Shown: positions 6,602 through 6,608 of the stretch, piece by piece
How the letters are laid out: every line of letters begins with the position of its first letter
How positions within the stretch are numbered: the first letter of the stretch is position 1
Origin: Lachnospiraceae bacterium
Lineage (GTDB): Bacteria; Bacillota; Clostridia; Lachnospirales; Lachnospiraceae
Assembly: GCA_900766815.1 (NCBI GenBank)
Contig: CAAFWV010000085.1
Location: 1 to 6,608, forward strand
Direction of reading: 5' to 3'
Length of the DNA: 6,608 nt
Position numbers and translations under genes: made by a program
The notes under the pieces: generated by a model
The model's database searches: none
What the model saw: only the letters and a program-made list of their open reading frames with translations
Told to the model about the DNA's origin: nothing

Positions 6602-6608
6602 TCTGTGC

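Overview
The window looks like a core chromosomal segment of a Gram-positive Clostridia-type bacterium, most likely Lachnospiraceae. This rests on a MutS2 of the Firmicute type with a C-terminal Smr domain, an OmpR/PhoB-type two-component pair with typical Firmicute motifs, an intermediate base composition by eye, and AGGAG-like ribosome binding sites. Family-level placement is an inference from protein style, not a database result.

All four genes lie on the minus strand and read from right to left. They are mutS2 (6554-4155), an OmpR-family response regulator (4152-3448), a membrane sensor histidine kinase (3446-2025) and a glutamine-hydrolysing asparagine synthase (2021-132). The gaps between them are 2, 1 and 3 bases. 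Two of the three downstream genes have ribosome binding sites inside the last codons of the gene before, and the kinase start sits one base after the regulator stop. A -10-like TATAAT lies just upstream of mutS2, and a strong intrinsic terminator overlaps the last codons of the asparagine synthase gene. The layout is that of a single four-gene transcription unit with a beginning and an end both inside the window.

The operon combines a ribosome-collision or recombination ATPase, a signalling pair that senses something outside the membrane, and an amidotransferase. The regulator and kinase are almost certainly partners. Whether mutS2 and the amidotransferase are functionally tied to them, or merely co-transcribed, cannot be told from sequence. 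One hypothesis is that the amidotransferase modifies cell-envelope polymers under control of the signalling pair.

Past the terminator (positions 1-121) there is no gene. This stretch holds two imperfect 28-base direct repeats 63 bases apart, with a possible minus-strand -10 box between them. This is the least explained part of the window. I found no mobile element, tRNA, rRNA, riboswitch or clear defence system; the protein-coding part is well-built and ordinary apart from the details in the findings.
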